From positions 1 through 5,087 of the forward strand of contig JAUVYX010000091.1 in NCBI GenBank assembly GCA_030602865.1: 5,087 nt of DNA. Direction: 5' to 3'. The stretch comes from Dehalococcoidia bacterium. Lineage in GTDB: Bacteria > Chloroflexota > Dehalococcoidia > GIF9 > AB-539-J10. The translations under genes and the position numbers were made by a program. Shown here one piece after another: positions 4,779-5,087 of the stretch. The notes below the pieces were generated by a model. It worked only from the letters and a program-made list of their open reading frames with translations. It ran no database searches and was not told the DNA's origin. The stretch's first letter is position 1. The number at the start of each line of letters is the position of its first letter.

Positions 4779-5087
4779 CTAAAGGCAAAACACTGGTGGT
4801 GGATGATGAGCAAATGATCCAGTATCTGTTAAGCCAATTGTTGACTGGCCAAGGATATGAAGTAGACACAGTGAGCAGTTCTCGTGAGGCACTGGACTTG
4901 GTCAGAAAGAGAAAATACGACCTCATTCTCTCGGATATTAAGATGCCAGGGATAAATGGGATGGAGCTATATTATGAGGTAAAAAAAATAGATAAGGCTT
5001 TGTCCAGACGCATGATTTTTATCACTGGCGCTACCCAGGATGACGATATTCAGGAGTTTATCCATATCAATGGAGCTATTTGTATAG
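4775..5087 (+). CDS. Response-regulator receiver domain protein, 3' truncated by window end
   Basis: This is a two-component receiver domain that accepts phosphate from a histidine kinase. Numbering from the ATG at 4775, the acidic pocket is D10-D11 (LVVDDE), the phospho-acceptor is D54 in LILSDIKMPGINGMEL, and the conserved Thr is T84 in IFITGA. The Lys expected near residue 106 (K-P motif) lies beyond the window. The frame is open to the last base, so 104 residues are seen. Whether an output domain, such as a DNA-binding or kinase domain, follows cannot be told. It lies on the same strand as the surface gene, 241 bp downstream with module B between, so co-transcription is possible. The start is uncertain: ATG 4775 fits the domain boundary but not the ribosome-site spacing. 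A 51-bp stretch around D54 has a degraded duplicate at 1991-2041. Confidence 0.88.
   Translation, partial: MTKGKTLVVDDEQMIQYLLSQLLTGQGYEVDTVSSSREALDLVRKRKYDLILSDIKMPGINGMELYYEVKKIDKALSRRMIFITGATQDDDIQEFIHINGAICI

Noticed and set aside
4642..4926. 94-aa minus-strand ORF across the receiver start
   Set aside because: It lies antisense to a clear receiver coding sequence and its translation shows no domain; it is a shadow of the opposite frame.

Overview
The window looks like bacterial chromosomal DNA. Three signs point to Chloroflexota, possibly a Dehalococcoidia-like lineage: Shine-Dalgarno-led genes, an XRE regulator of a style common in that phylum, and a secreted beta-helix protein ending in a choice-of-anchor-U domain. 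This placement is an impression from protein style only; no rRNA or marker gene is present.

Layout. (1) Bases 2-685 (+) hold the C-terminal part of an N-acyl-D-amino-acid deacylase, cut by the left edge. (2) A convergent intergenic stretch has a stem-loop at 736-760 that could end transcription from both sides. (3) Bases 859-1164 (-) encode a 101-aa XRE-type repressor with a GTG start, a good ribosome site, and a candidate promoter overlapped by a perfect 12-bp palindrome. (4) The region 1165-1435 also carries a tandem imperfect repeat and a candidate forward promoter. (5) Two small forward ORFs follow: 1436-1636 (doubtful) and 1644-1880 (a cysteine-patterned protein). (6) Bases 2047-4533 encode an 828-aa exported, membrane-anchored surface protein: signal peptide, N-terminal sandwich-like domain, right-handed beta-helix, choice-of-anchor-U domain, transmembrane helix and basic tail. 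(7) A response-regulator receiver domain starts at 4775 and runs off the right edge.

The main discovery is that the big surface gene is bracketed by two copies of one module. Bases 1841-1990 and 4494-4643 align without gaps over 150 bp with 18 mismatches (88%). Each copy includes the last 12 codons of the preceding gene plus about 110 bp of leader. In the upstream copy the leader joins directly to a 50-60 bp piece of receiver gene matching 4931 onward, as if 287 bp (4644-4930) had been deleted. This receiver remnant supplies the ribosome-binding site of the big gene, and its stop codon overlaps the big gene's ATG (ATGA). The likely history is duplication of an 'anchored protein tail - leader - receiver' unit followed by erosion of the first copy. 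A trace resembling the last strand of a histidine-kinase ATPase domain lies in frame just upstream of the intact receiver, suggesting this receiver was once part of, or next to, a kinase.

How the genes work together is not established. The surface protein and receiver lie on the same strand with a module between them and could be co-transcribed. The deacylase and the XRE gene appear to be separate units.
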